From positions 1 through 22,181 of the forward strand of contig CAAECF010000132.1 of assembly GCA_900754275.1 (NCBI GenBank): a DNA stretch of 22,181 nt. Direction: 5' to 3'. The number at the start of each line of letters is the position of its first letter. Positions within the stretch are counted from its first letter, which is position 1. Of this stretch, positions 13,292 through 20,720 are shown one piece after another. Source of the stretch: an uncultured Collinsella sp. Lineage in GTDB: Bacteria > Actinomycetota > Coriobacteriia > Coriobacteriales > Coriobacteriaceae. The notes under the pieces are model-generated. The model searched no databases and was not told the DNA's origin. It saw only the letters and a list, made by a program, of their open reading frames with translations. Both the position numbers and the translations under genes were made by a program.

Positions 13292-14814
13292 TGGCGTTCG
13301 AGACGTTTGCCGTACACGCGGCCTGCATCCGCGGCGTCGAGGCAATTCCCGTCACCGTCGAGGTCTCGCTTGCCGGTGGCGTTCCGGGCATCCAGATGCT
13401 CGGCATCCCGAGTATGGAGGTGATGGAGTCACGTGGTCGTATTCGCTGTGCGATGCGCTCGGCCGGCTTTGAGATCCCGCGCTCGGGCATTACGGTCAAT
13501 CTGGCGCCCGGCGATATTCGCAAGACCGGTAGCGGCTTTGATCTGCCCATCGCCATCGCGGTTCTAGCGGCCGATGGTCAGATTCCCCGCGACAACCTCG
13601 ATCGTTGTCTTATCGCCGGCGAGCTCGGCTTGGACGGCACGGTGCTTCCTGTCAAAGGCGAGGTGGCGTTTCAGCTATTGGCTCGCGACATGGGGCTGTC
13701 TTTTATCGCCGGCAGGTCCGACCAGCATGTGCCACTCGCGGGCGTGGATTGCGGCTTTATCGACCATCTGTCTCAGCTTGCTCACGGCATGGGCGATGCC
13801 GCACGGCACTACTTGGATTCCGAGGGTGTCGAGGCGACCTTTGAGCCCGAGCTCGACTATGCAGACGTGCTGGGGCAGGAAGTCGCTAAACGCGGCATGG
13901 CGCTTGCGGCGGCAGGAGAACTCGGCTTGCTCATGATTGGGTCCCCGGGATCGGGCAAGACGATGCTCGCACGCCGTATGACCGGCATCCTGCCCGAGCT
14001 TTCCGTCGAGGATCAACAGGAGGCGCTGTGCATCCATTCGGTTTTGGGCGAGAACATTGATGGCTTGTTGGCGGGGCACCGGCCCTTCCGCAGTCCCCAT
14101 CACAGTATTTCGACCGCAGGCCTTATCGGCGGCGGACGCCCGGTGCACCCGGGTGAGATCAGCCTTGCTCATGGCGGCGTGCTATTTTTGGACGAGCTTG
14201 CCGAGTTTCCCACGGGTGTGCTGCAGACGCTGCGTCAGCCTATCGAACGCGGCTACGTCAGGATCGTACGCGTCGACGGGGCTTTTTCCTTCCCGTCGCG
14301 CTTTCAGCTGCTGGCTGCGAGCAATCCCTGCCCCTGCGGCTTTTTGGGCGATCGCGAGGTACCGTGTCGCTGCTCGGCGGCGATGGTCGAGCGCTATCGG
14401 TCTAAACTGCGCGGTCCTTTGGCCGACCGTATCGACATGATGATCGATGTGACCCGTCCCGACCCTCAGGTGATTATCGAGGGCGCGGAGGGTATGTCGT
14501 CGGCCGAGTTACGTGACTACGTTGTGCGCGGTCGCGCCTTTCGCGCCTGGCGCGAGTCCCGTATGGACGATGCGGATGCCGAGGCCGAGGATGACGAGAC
14601 ACGGTCCATTGACGGCGTCGTTTCGACCTTTGAGCTCGATGATGCGGCGGAGAAGTGTGTGCTCGGTCTGTCCAAACGCACGCATCTCACGGGCCGCGGC
14701 ATCGTGCGCTTGGTTCGCATTGCGCGCACGATTGCAGACGTCGCCGAGAGCGAGCAAGTGACGCAGGATCACGTGCTCGAGGCGGCGATGTACCAGGGAA
14801 GGAGGGACCAATGA
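13291..14814 (+). CDS. comM: ComM-like Mg-chelatase-family AAA+ ATPase
   Basis: ComM is a hexameric helicase shown in Vibrio to drive branch migration of incoming DNA during natural transformation. It is also widespread in species not known to be competent. The N-terminal Lon-type domain (about residues 1-170) is seen in VEVSLAGGVPGIQMLGIP and ITVNLAPGDIRKTGSGFDLP. Walker A GSPGSGKT is at residues 217-224, FRSPHHSIS and HPGEISLAHGGVLFLDELAE (Walker B) follow, then AASNPCPCG and the C-terminal Mg-chelatase helical domain. An acidic stretch (DDADAEAEDDE) interrupts the C-terminal part. ATG at 13291 overlaps the yraN stop and AGGTG lies 5 nt upstream. The open frame runs further left to 13093 but that part is yraN in another frame. 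The product is 507 aa, a normal length. Confidence 0.93.
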   Translation: MAFETFAVHAACIRGVEAIPVTVEVSLAGGVPGIQMLGIPSMEVMESRGRIRCAMRSAGFEIPRSGITVNLAPGDIRKTGSGFDLPIAIAVLAADGQIPRDNLDRCLIAGELGLDGTVLPVKGEVAFQLLARDMGLSFIAGRSDQHVPLAGVDCGFIDHLSQLAHGMGDAARHYLDSEGVEATFEPELDYADVLGQEVAKRGMALAAAGELGLLMIGSPGSGKTMLARRMTGILPELSVEDQQEALCIHSVLGENIDGLLAGHRPFRSPHHSISTAGLIGGGRPVHPGEISLAHGGVLFLDELAEFPTGVLQTLRQPIERGYVRIVRVDGAFSFPSRFQLLAASNPCPCGFLGDREVPCRCSAAMVERYRSKLRGPLADRIDMMIDVTRPDPQVIIEGAEGMSSAELRDYVVRGRAFRAWRESRMDDADAEAEDDETRSIDGVVSTFELDDAAEKCVLGLSKRTHLTGRGIVRLVRIARTIADVAESEQVTQDHVLEAAMYQGRRDQ

Positions 14815-15746
14815 TGGCCGAGGGGACCTTTGAGCTGCATCCAGGTGATGCGTTGTATCCCGAGACCGTTTTGGAGCTTTCTGATGTACCCCAGACGCTT
14901 TATGTGCGCGGCAATCCCGAGGTGCTTTCGACACCCGCGCTCTCCATCATCGGCGCGCGCAAGGCCTCGCCGTATGGTCTTGCCGTGGCAGAGCTTGCGG
15001 CAAAGGTGGCGGTTGAGGCGGGAGTGACGGTAGTTTCGGGCGGCGCGGTTGGTTGTGACCAGGCCTCGGGTTGGGCTGCGGTCAACGCCGGCGGCAAACA
15101 CGTCGTGGTGCTGGGGACGGGCGCCGACGTGGTCTATCCGCGCTCGAGCGCGGGGCTTATTACGCGCACGCTCGATACGGGTGGCGCGGTCGTGTCGATC
15201 TCCCCGTGGGGCATGGGTCCGCGCAAGTTTGCCTTTCCGCGCCGCAATCGCGTGATCGCGGCCCTGTCGCAAGCCCTCTTTGTATCCGAGGCGGGTATGC
15301 CTTCCGGGACGTTTTCTACAGCCGAGGCTGCTATGGATTTGGGGCGAGAACTTCTCGCTGTGCCGGGGTCGATCCTATCGCCCGAGTCGCGTGGCACGAA
15401 TTACCTCATTGCGAACGGTGCCTGTTGCATCATCGACGAGGAATCTATCGAGATGGCTATCTCACGCATCTACGGCACTCTGCGCTACTCGCGCCCCGAT
15501 GCTCCCGGCATTGCCGACCTGGATCAAACACAGCAGACCGTGATGCATGCGCTCATTGCCTCTCCGCTCAAGGTCGACGACATCGCGGCGCTCGTCTCGC
15601 TCGATGCTGTCGGCGTACTCAAACTCTTGGGTTCGCTTGAACTCGAGGGCCTTATCGAGCGCATGATGGATGGAAGGTATGCGCCCTCCAAGTTTGCCCT
15701 TCACGCCCAGACGCCCTTCGGTCACAATGGAAAACGTGTCAATTAG
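14811..15746 (+). CDS. dprA: DNA-processing protein DprA
   Basis: Binds single-stranded DNA and loads RecA onto it, protecting imported or damaged strands. The Rossmann-like core is clear: GDALYPETVLELSDVP, LYVRGNPEVL, SIIGARKASPYGLAVAELA, VVVLGTGADVVYP, FAFPRRNRVIAALS, SGTFSTAEAAMDLGRELLAV, GTNYLIANGA. A C-terminal winged-helix segment follows (QTVMHALIASPLKVDDIAAL). The protein is 311 aa and begins almost at the core, so the N-terminal helix-hairpin-helix/SAM domain of many DprAs is missing. The usual SGLA-GID-AH motif reads SGGAVGCDQASGWAA here. Two adjacent ATGs (14811 and 14814) follow AAGGAGGG (14799-14806). 14811 gives an ATGA overlap with comM. Codon use is less biased than in the ribosomal genes. 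Confidence 0.93.
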   Translation: MMAEGTFELHPGDALYPETVLELSDVPQTLYVRGNPEVLSTPALSIIGARKASPYGLAVAELAAKVAVEAGVTVVSGGAVGCDQASGWAAVNAGGKHVVVLGTGADVVYPRSSAGLITRTLDTGGAVVSISPWGMGPRKFAFPRRNRVIAALSQALFVSEAGMPSGTFSTAEAAMDLGRELLAVPGSILSPESRGTNYLIANGACCIIDEESIEMAISRIYGTLRYSRPDAPGIADLDQTQQTVMHALIASPLKVDDIAALVSLDAVGVLKLLGSLELEGLIERMMDGRYAPSKFALHAQTPFGHNGKRVN

Positions 15747-15760
15747 AAAGGTGTTTGCAG

Positions 15761-17098
15761 ATGCAGTTCGATCAGGTGACGGTTATCGGTGGCGGTCTGG
15801 CGGGTTCGGAGTGCGCGATTCAGCTGGCAGACCGCGGGTTTGCCGTAAAGCTGCGCGAGATGCGCCCCCAGGTGAGCTCCCCGGCCCACCATACCGATCA
15901 CCTGGCAGAGCTCGTCTGTTCCAATTCGTTTAAATCGACCCGTCCGGACTCTGCGGCGGGCTTGTTAAAGGCCGAGCTTGAGCGCATGGGTTCAGTCCTG
16001 CTCGATTGCGCCCATCGCGCGGCTGTTCCCGCCGGTGGCGCCTTGGCGGTCGACCGCGTCAAGTTTTCCGAGCTTGTCGAGGCCGAGGTTGCCGCCCGTC
16101 CCAATATCGAGGTCGTGCACGGCGAGGTCACGCAGATTCCCGAGGGCCACGTGGTCATTGCCGCGGGCCCGCTGTGTTCACCGGCGCTGAGCGAAGAGGT
16201 CATGAAGCTCGTCGGTGGCGACGCCCTTGCGTTCTTCGATGCCGCGGCGCCGATCGTCGATGCCTCCACGCTCGATATGGACGTGCTGTTTTCGCAGTCG
16301 CGCTACGAGGAGCAGGGGAGCGGCGACTATCTCAACGCTCCGCTCAACAAGGAGGAGTACGAGGCCTTTATCGAGGCACTTACCACGGCCGACCGCGTGG
16401 TGCTCAAAGACTTTGAGGGCGGCGATCTGTTTCAGGCCTGCCAACCTGCCGAGGAAGTTGCGCGCACCGGCAAGGACGCCATTCGCTTTGGCGCCATGAA
16501 GCCCGTCGGCCTCACCGACCCGCGTACCGGACGTCGCCCTTGGGCGGCGATTCAGCTGCGTGCCGAGAACAAGGAGAAGACCGCCTATAACCTGGTGGGC
16601 TTCCAGACCAACCTGACCTTTGGCGAGCAGAAGCGCGTCTTCCATATGGTGCCGGGCCTGGAGAACGCTGAGTTCTTCCGCTACGGTGTCATGCACCGCA
16701 ATACCTTTGTCGACGCCCCGCACGTGCTCGATGGCACTTTTGCCGTGCCTGGTACCGGCGTGCGCCTGGCCGGTCAGATCACCGGCACCGAGGGGTACAT
16801 GGAAGCCGTGGCGACCGGTCTGCTCGCGGCGCTCAACACCTATGCCGAGGCTATCGGCGCCGCGGGCGTCGAGTTGCCCCGCGTGGGCGCCCTGGGCGCG
16901 CTCGTGGGCTATGCGACCGATCCTGCCACCGTGGGCTACCAGCCCATGCATGTCAACTTTGGCCTGGTGCCGCCACTCGAGGATGGTAAGCGCCGCAGCA
17001 AGCGCGACCGCTACCAGGCCTATGCGGACCGTGCGCTCGAGGCCCTTGATGCCTATCTGGCCACTCGCCCCGATCTGTTTGGAGGCGACCGGTCATAG
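15761..17098 (+). CDS. trmFO: Methylenetetrahydrofolate-tRNA-(uracil-5-)-methyltransferase TrmFO
   Basis: Flavoenzyme that makes m5U54 in the T loop of tRNAs, taking the carbon from methylenetetrahydrofolate instead of SAM. The N-terminus has the FAD-binding VIGGGLAGSECA (Gly10-Gly15), then REMRPQVSSPAHHTDHLAEL and LVCSNSFKS with Cys53. A second Cys at 227 (FQACQPAEEVA) matches the family's other active-site cysteine. The C-terminal half includes FGAMKPVGL, VGFQTNLTF, FFRYGVMHRNTF, GQITGTEGYMEA and MHVNFGLVPPLE. The length of 445 aa is normal. ATG at 15761 has AAAGGTG (15747-15753) 7 nt upstream. An in-frame TTG at 15755 would lie too close to the ribosome site. It is 14 nt after dprA and overlaps the probable xerC start. 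Confidence 0.96.
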   Translation: MQFDQVTVIGGGLAGSECAIQLADRGFAVKLREMRPQVSSPAHHTDHLAELVCSNSFKSTRPDSAAGLLKAELERMGSVLLDCAHRAAVPAGGALAVDRVKFSELVEAEVAARPNIEVVHGEVTQIPEGHVVIAAGPLCSPALSEEVMKLVGGDALAFFDAAAPIVDASTLDMDVLFSQSRYEEQGSGDYLNAPLNKEEYEAFIEALTTADRVVLKDFEGGDLFQACQPAEEVARTGKDAIRFGAMKPVGLTDPRTGRRPWAAIQLRAENKEKTAYNLVGFQTNLTFGEQKRVFHMVPGLENAEFFRYGVMHRNTFVDAPHVLDGTFAVPGTGVRLAGQITGTEGYMEAVATGLLAALNTYAEAIGAAGVELPRVGALGALVGYATDPATVGYQPMHVNFGLVPPLEDGKRRSKRDRYQAYADRALEALDAYLATRPDLFGGDRS

Positions 17099-18015
17099 CC
17101 TTTGACCTGTACGACACCGTCGACTCGTTTATCGCCTATATCGCACGTGTCGAGGGGCTTTCTCCCAATACGGTGACGGCCTATGGCTCGAGGCTGGAGC
17201 GCTTTGCTGCCTGGTGCGAGCGCGAGGATATCGATGCTTTCGCTGCCGACGTGCGCACCATTCGTCGCTATCTTGCCGAGCTTTCGCGTGAGCAGGTGGC
17301 TCCCCGAACGCTTGCGGCGCATCTGTCGGCTATCCGATCGCTCTATCGATGGATGGCTGCCGAGGGGGTCGTGGAGGGCGATGCAGTCTCGGCGATCGCA
17401 TCGCCCAAGCTGCCGCGTGACCTGCCGGGCGTCCTTACGACCCATCAGGTGGAGGCGCTGCTCAAGACGCCTGATACCTCAACACCCGCGGGACTGCGCG
17501 ATGCGGCGATGCTCGAGCTGCTCTATGCCTCGGGCGCCCGTATCTCTGAGCTCGCAGCACTCAATGTGGAGTCCATTGCGTGGTCCGAACGCACGCTGCG
17601 CCTGTGGGGCAAGGGGAGCAAAGAACGTATCGTCCCTCTGTATCGTCGTGCGCTCGAGGCGACGCGTCTCTATATTGAGGAGGGGAGGCCGGAGTTGCTC
17701 GCTCAGGCAAAGCGTCGTGACCCCGCTACCGGGCCGCATCCGCTGCTTATATCGGCGCGCGGTAATCGCATGAGTGCCGCCATGCTCAGGCGGCGGTTTC
17801 ATATGCTGGCGACGCTCGCCGGCATTCCGGCCGACATCGCCCCGCATGCGATGCGCCATACCTTTGCGACCGACTTGCTCGAGGGCGGCGCGGACCTGCG
17901 CTCGGTTCAAGAGCTGCTGGGTCATGCGAGCCTGTCCACGACGCAGATCTACACGCATCTCACGCCCGATCGGCTCAAACGTGCCGTGGCTCAAGCCCAT
18001 CCCCGAGGCGAATAG
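17092..18015 (+). CDS. xerC: Tyrosine recombinase XerC (start codon non-canonical or altered)
   Basis: Xer recombinase that resolves chromosome dimers at dif. The catalytic domain has ASGARISELAAL (Arg), GKGSKERIVPL (Lys), HAMRHTFATDLLEGG (His, Arg), LLGHASLSTTQIYTHLTP (His and nucleophile Tyr). The N-terminal SAM-like core-binding domain reads DTVDSFIAYIARVEGLSPNT and continues across AYGSRLERF. That first part lies upstream of the first standard start (GTG at 17173), and between 17173 and the in-frame stop at 17047-17049 there is no ATG, GTG or TTG. GGAGG (17081-17085) points to initiation at 17092 (GTC, 6-nt spacing) or 17095 (ATA, 9 nt). I therefore mark coding from 17092. A one-base change, GTC from GTG, would explain it. 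A conservative annotation would be 17173-18015, lacking part of the DNA-binding domain. XerD cannot be excluded by sequence alone, but the dprA-trmFO neighbourhood favours XerC. Confidence 0.88.
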   Translation, partial: VIAFDLYDTVDSFIAYIARVEGLSPNTVTAYGSRLERFAAWCEREDIDAFAADVRTIRRYLAELSREQVAPRTLAAHLSAIRSLYRWMAAEGVVEGDAVSAIASPKLPRDLPGVLTTHQVEALLKTPDTSTPAGLRDAAMLELLYASGARISELAALNVESIAWSERTLRLWGKGSKERIVPLYRRALEATRLYIEEGRPELLAQAKRRDPATGPHPLLISARGNRMSAAMLRRRFHMLATLAGIPADIAPHAMRHTFATDLLEGGADLRSVQELLGHASLSTTQIYTHLTPDRLKRAVAQAHPRGE

Positions 18016-18064
18016 TGGCCGGGACGTCCCGCGCCGCACTCAGGTGTGTGGTTTTGATTGCGGG

Positions 18065-18093
18065 TTGGCAGGAAGAAGCATTCCTGCTATCAT
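18065..18093 (+). promoter_or_regulatory. Strong promoter of rpsB-tsf
   Basis: TTGGCA (18065-18070) and TATCAT (18088-18093) are 17 nt apart. TGC directly before the -10 makes an extended -10 element. The start site would be near 18100, leaving a leader of about 135 nt. It is the best promoter in the window. Confidence 0.7.
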
Positions 18094-18099
18094 TCATCG

Positions 18100-18234
18100 G
18101 GTTGCTTCACGGCAACATGTTTTTATCACGCACGCGCGGCTACTTCATACCGTGGTGCCCGGGCTTTGGTAGCACATGTCCGGGTTGGTTTTGGAGGATG
18201 ACCCCGCGCGGAGGCAAACCACAGGAGGTTTAAC
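18100..18234 (+). promoter_or_regulatory. Long structured 5' leader of rpsB
   Basis: Right at the predicted start, GTTGC (18101-18105) pairs with GCAAC (18112-18116) and is followed by TTTTT (18120-18124), an attenuator-like arrangement. Further on, CCCGG (18158-18162) can pair with CCGGG (18180-18184), and GTGC (18155-18158) with GCAC (18172-18175); these two share a base and are mutually exclusive. S2 represses its own operon through the leader in E. coli, so similar control here is plausible but unproven. Confidence 0.4.
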
Positions 18235-18963
18235 ATGGCTACCAAGATTAATATCCGCACCCTGCTCGAGGCCGGCTGCCACTTCGGTCACCAGACCCGT
18301 CGCTGGAACCCCAAGATGAAGCCGTTCATCTTCGGTGAGCGCAACGGCATCTACATCCTCGACCTCAAGCAGACCATCCTCGACGCCGATCAGGCCTACA
18401 CCTTCGTCAAGAACGTCGCCAAGGGCGGCAATGTGCTGTTCGTCGGCACCAAGAAGCAGGCTCAGGAGGCCGTCAAGAACGCTGCTGAGCGCGCCAACAT
18501 GCCTTACATCAACCAGCGTTGGCTCGGCGGTATGCTGACCAACTTCGTCACCATCCGCTCCCGCATCAACCGCATGGAGGAGCTCGAGGCCATGGTCGAG
18601 GACGGCCGCATGGCAGTGCTCCCCAAGAAGGAGCAGGCTGTTCTCGGCAAGGAGCTCACCAAGCTCCAGACCAACCTCGGTGGTGCCCGCGACATGAAGG
18701 GTCTGCCCCAGGCTCTCTTCGTCATCGACACCAAGCGCGAGGAGAACGCCATCAAGGAGGCTCAGCGCCTGAACATCCCCGTCGTCGCTCTGATCGACAC
18801 CAACTCCGATCCCGACGAGGTCGAGTACGGCATCCCCTGCAACGATGACGCTATCTCCGCTGTCACCCTTATGTGCGAGCTCATGGCTGACGCCTGCCTC
18901 GCTGGCTCCGGCAAGGAGCAGGTCTCCGAGGCCGAGATGGCCGCTGAGCCCAAGGCCGAGTAG
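18235..18963 (+). CDS. rpsB: 30S ribosomal protein S2
   Basis: Small-subunit protein at the back of the 30S head-body junction, required for S1 binding in many bacteria. INIRTLLEAGCHFGHQTRRW is the classic N-terminal signature, followed by KPFIFGERNGIYILDL, VLFVGTKKQAQEAV, QRWLGGMLTNF, LPQALFVIDTKREENAIKEA and VALIDTNSDPDEVEYGIPCN. The length is 242 aa, with a short acidic C-terminal tail. ATG at 18235 has AGGAGG (18223-18228) 6 nt upstream. It is first of an rpsB-tsf unit. The 45-nt gap to tsf is T-rich but holds no hairpin. Codons are almost all C-ending or otherwise preferred, indicating very high expression. Confidence 0.98.
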   Translation: MATKINIRTLLEAGCHFGHQTRRWNPKMKPFIFGERNGIYILDLKQTILDADQAYTFVKNVAKGGNVLFVGTKKQAQEAVKNAAERANMPYINQRWLGGMLTNFVTIRSRINRMEELEAMVEDGRMAVLPKKEQAVLGKELTKLQTNLGGARDMKGLPQALFVIDTKREENAIKEAQRLNIPVVALIDTNSDPDEVEYGIPCNDDAISAVTLMCELMADACLAGSGKEQVSEAEMAAEPKAE

Positions 18964-19008
18964 ATCAGTCTTAGTTAATTCTTTTTCATCTCTTTGAAAG
19001 GAACCACA

Positions 19009-19878
19009 ATGGCCCAGATTACCGCCGCTATGGTCAAGCAGCTCCGCGAGATGACCGACTCCCCGATGATGGAGTGCAAGAAGGCTCTCGTCGAGGCTGA
19101 CGGCGACATGGACGCCGCTGTCGACGTTCTGCGTAAGAACGGCCTTGCCAAGGCTGCCAAGAAGGCTGGCCGTGAGACCAACGAGGGCGCTGTCGCCGCG
19201 TTCGTCTCCGAGGATGGCAAGACCGGTGCTCTGCTCGAGCTCTCCTGCGAGACCGACTTCGTTGGCTCCAACGCCAAGTTCACCGGCTTTGCTTCTAAGG
19301 TCGCTGAGGTTGTCGCTACCACCGAGCCTGCTGACGTCGACGCTCTGCTCGAGAAGCCGATGGGCGAGGAGACCGTTTCCTCCGAGCTCACCGAGATGAT
19401 TCACATCATGGGCGAGAACATGAAGATCTCCCGCTTCGCTGCCCGCAAGGCCGAGAACGGCGCGCTCGCTTCTTACATCCACATGGGTGGTAAGATCGGC
19501 GTCCTCGTCGAGTTCGCCTTCGAGAAGGCCGAGACCGCTCAGGCTGAGTCCTTCAAGACCTTCTCTCACGACGTTGCCCTTCAGGTTGCCGCCGTCGCCC
19601 CGATCTGCGCTACCCGCGATCAGGTTCCGGCCGAGACCGTCGAGCACGAGAAGCAGATCTACATGGCCCAGGCTGCCGAGTCCGGCAAGCCCGAGGCTAT
19701 CCAGGAGAAGATGGCTGTTGGCCGTCTGGAGAAGTTCTACAAGCAGTCCGTGCTCACCGAGCAGGAGTTCATCAAGGACAGCTCCCTCACCATCAAGAAG
19801 TACGCTGAGCAGGTCTCCAAGGAGCTCGGCGACACCATTACCGTCGTTGCCTTTGACCGTCTGGTCCGTGGCGAGTAA
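19009..19878 (+). CDS. tsf: Translation elongation factor Ts
   Basis: Guanine-nucleotide exchange factor that recycles EF-Tu from GDP to GTP form. The N-terminal UBA-like domain reads ITAAMVKQLREMTDSPMMEC followed by KKAL, then GALLELSCETDFVGSN, the EF-Tu contact region with the conserved TDFV, the core repeats (IHMGGKIGVLVE) and the C-terminal coiled-coil and helices. The length of 289 aa is normal. ATG at 19009 has GAAAGGA (18996-19002) 6 nt upstream. An in-frame TTG at 18994 would precede this site and is rejected. The UBA motif has TDSPMMECKKAL where many EF-Ts have TGAGMMDCKKAL. The gene is closed by a strong terminator. Confidence 0.97.
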   Translation: MAQITAAMVKQLREMTDSPMMECKKALVEADGDMDAAVDVLRKNGLAKAAKKAGRETNEGAVAAFVSEDGKTGALLELSCETDFVGSNAKFTGFASKVAEVVATTEPADVDALLEKPMGEETVSSELTEMIHIMGENMKISRFAARKAENGALASYIHMGGKIGVLVEFAFEKAETAQAESFKTFSHDVALQVAAVAPICATRDQVPAETVEHEKQIYMAQAAESGKPEAIQEKMAVGRLEKFYKQSVLTEQEFIKDSSLTIKKYAEQVSKELGDTITVVAFDRLVRGE

Positions 19879-19901
19879 ATAAGCTCTTGTAGCTGGTAAT
19901 G

Positions 19902-19936
19902 AGCAGGCTGTGGGTTTTACTCACAGCCTGCTTTTT
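19902..19936 (+). terminator. Strong intrinsic terminator of rpsB-tsf
   Basis: AGCAGGCTGTG (19902-19912) pairs perfectly with CACAGCCTGCT (19922-19932) and is followed by a T run (19932-19936). A second small hairpin, GGCTC (19940-19944) with GAGCC (19951-19955) around TTATCA, follows at once and may reinforce it. Confidence 0.9.
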
Positions 19937-19995
19937 CATGGCTCTTATCAGAGCCTTTGATATCATATTGAGAGTCTAATTAAAGGAGGATCGCT

Positions 19996-20718
19996 TTGTC
20001 CGACATCCGATATAAACGAGTGCTTCTTAAGCTTTCCGGCGAAGCGCTGATGGGCGACGGCCAATATGGCATCGACCCCAAGGTTACCGATCATCTTGCC
20101 AAGCAGGTCAAGGAGCTGCTCGCCGTTGGCCATGAGGTCGGCGTCGTTGTCGGCGGCGGTAATATTTTCCGCGGCATGGCAGGCGCTGCCGGTGGCATGG
20201 AGCGTGCTCAGGCCGACTACATGGGCATGCTCGCGACCGTTATGAACGCGCTCGCCCTGCAGGATGCTTTCGAGCATAACGACGTTCCCTGCCGTGTGAT
20301 GAGCGCTATCCAGATGAACGAGATCTGCGAGCCCTATATTCGCCGTCGCGCCATCAACCACCTTTCCAAGGGCAACGTCGTTATTTTTGCCGCCGGTTCG
20401 GGCAATCCGTACTTTACGACCGACACCGCCGCGGCTCTTCGTGCGTGCGAGATCGGCGCCGAGATTCTGATTAAAGCCACCAAGGTTGACGGCATCTACG
20501 ACAAGGATCCCGTCAAGTGCGCCGATGCCGTCCGTTTTGACAAGATTACCTATCACGAGGTTCTCGTCCGTGGTCTGCAGGTTATGGATTCCACGGCTAC
20601 GGCACTGTGCCAGGATAACCGTATGCCGATTTTGGTCCTCAACATCGATGGCGAGGACACCGTCAAGCGCGCGCTCGCGGGTGAGCCCGTCGGCACGCTC
20701 GTCTATCAGGAGGATTAA
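19996..20718 (+). CDS. pyrH: Uridylate kinase (UMP kinase)
   Basis: Phosphorylates UMP to UDP with ATP in pyrimidine synthesis; cytoplasmic, hexameric, of the amino-acid-kinase fold. Motifs: RVLLKLSGEALMG (phosphate-binding), GVVVGGGNIFRGM, DYMGMLATVMNALALQDAFE (UMP site), GNVVIFAAGSGNPYFTTDTA, ATKVDGIYDKDPVK and LQVMDSTATALCQDN. The length of 240 aa is typical. The start is TTG at 19996: AAAGGAGG (19982-19989) lies 6 nt upstream and the conserved N-terminus begins right after. No convincing -35/-10 pair was found in the 42 nt after the tsf terminator hairpins, although TATCAT at 19961 is a possible -10. It heads pyrH-frr-uppS-cdsA. Confidence 0.97.
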   Translation: MSDIRYKRVLLKLSGEALMGDGQYGIDPKVTDHLAKQVKELLAVGHEVGVVVGGGNIFRGMAGAAGGMERAQADYMGMLATVMNALALQDAFEHNDVPCRVMSAIQMNEICEPYIRRRAINHLSKGNVVIFAAGSGNPYFTTDTAAALRACEIGAEILIKATKVDGIYDKDPVKCADAVRFDKITYHEVLVRGLQVMDSTATALCQDNRMPILVLNIDGEDTVKRALAGEPVGTLVYQED

Positions 20719-20720
20719 GC

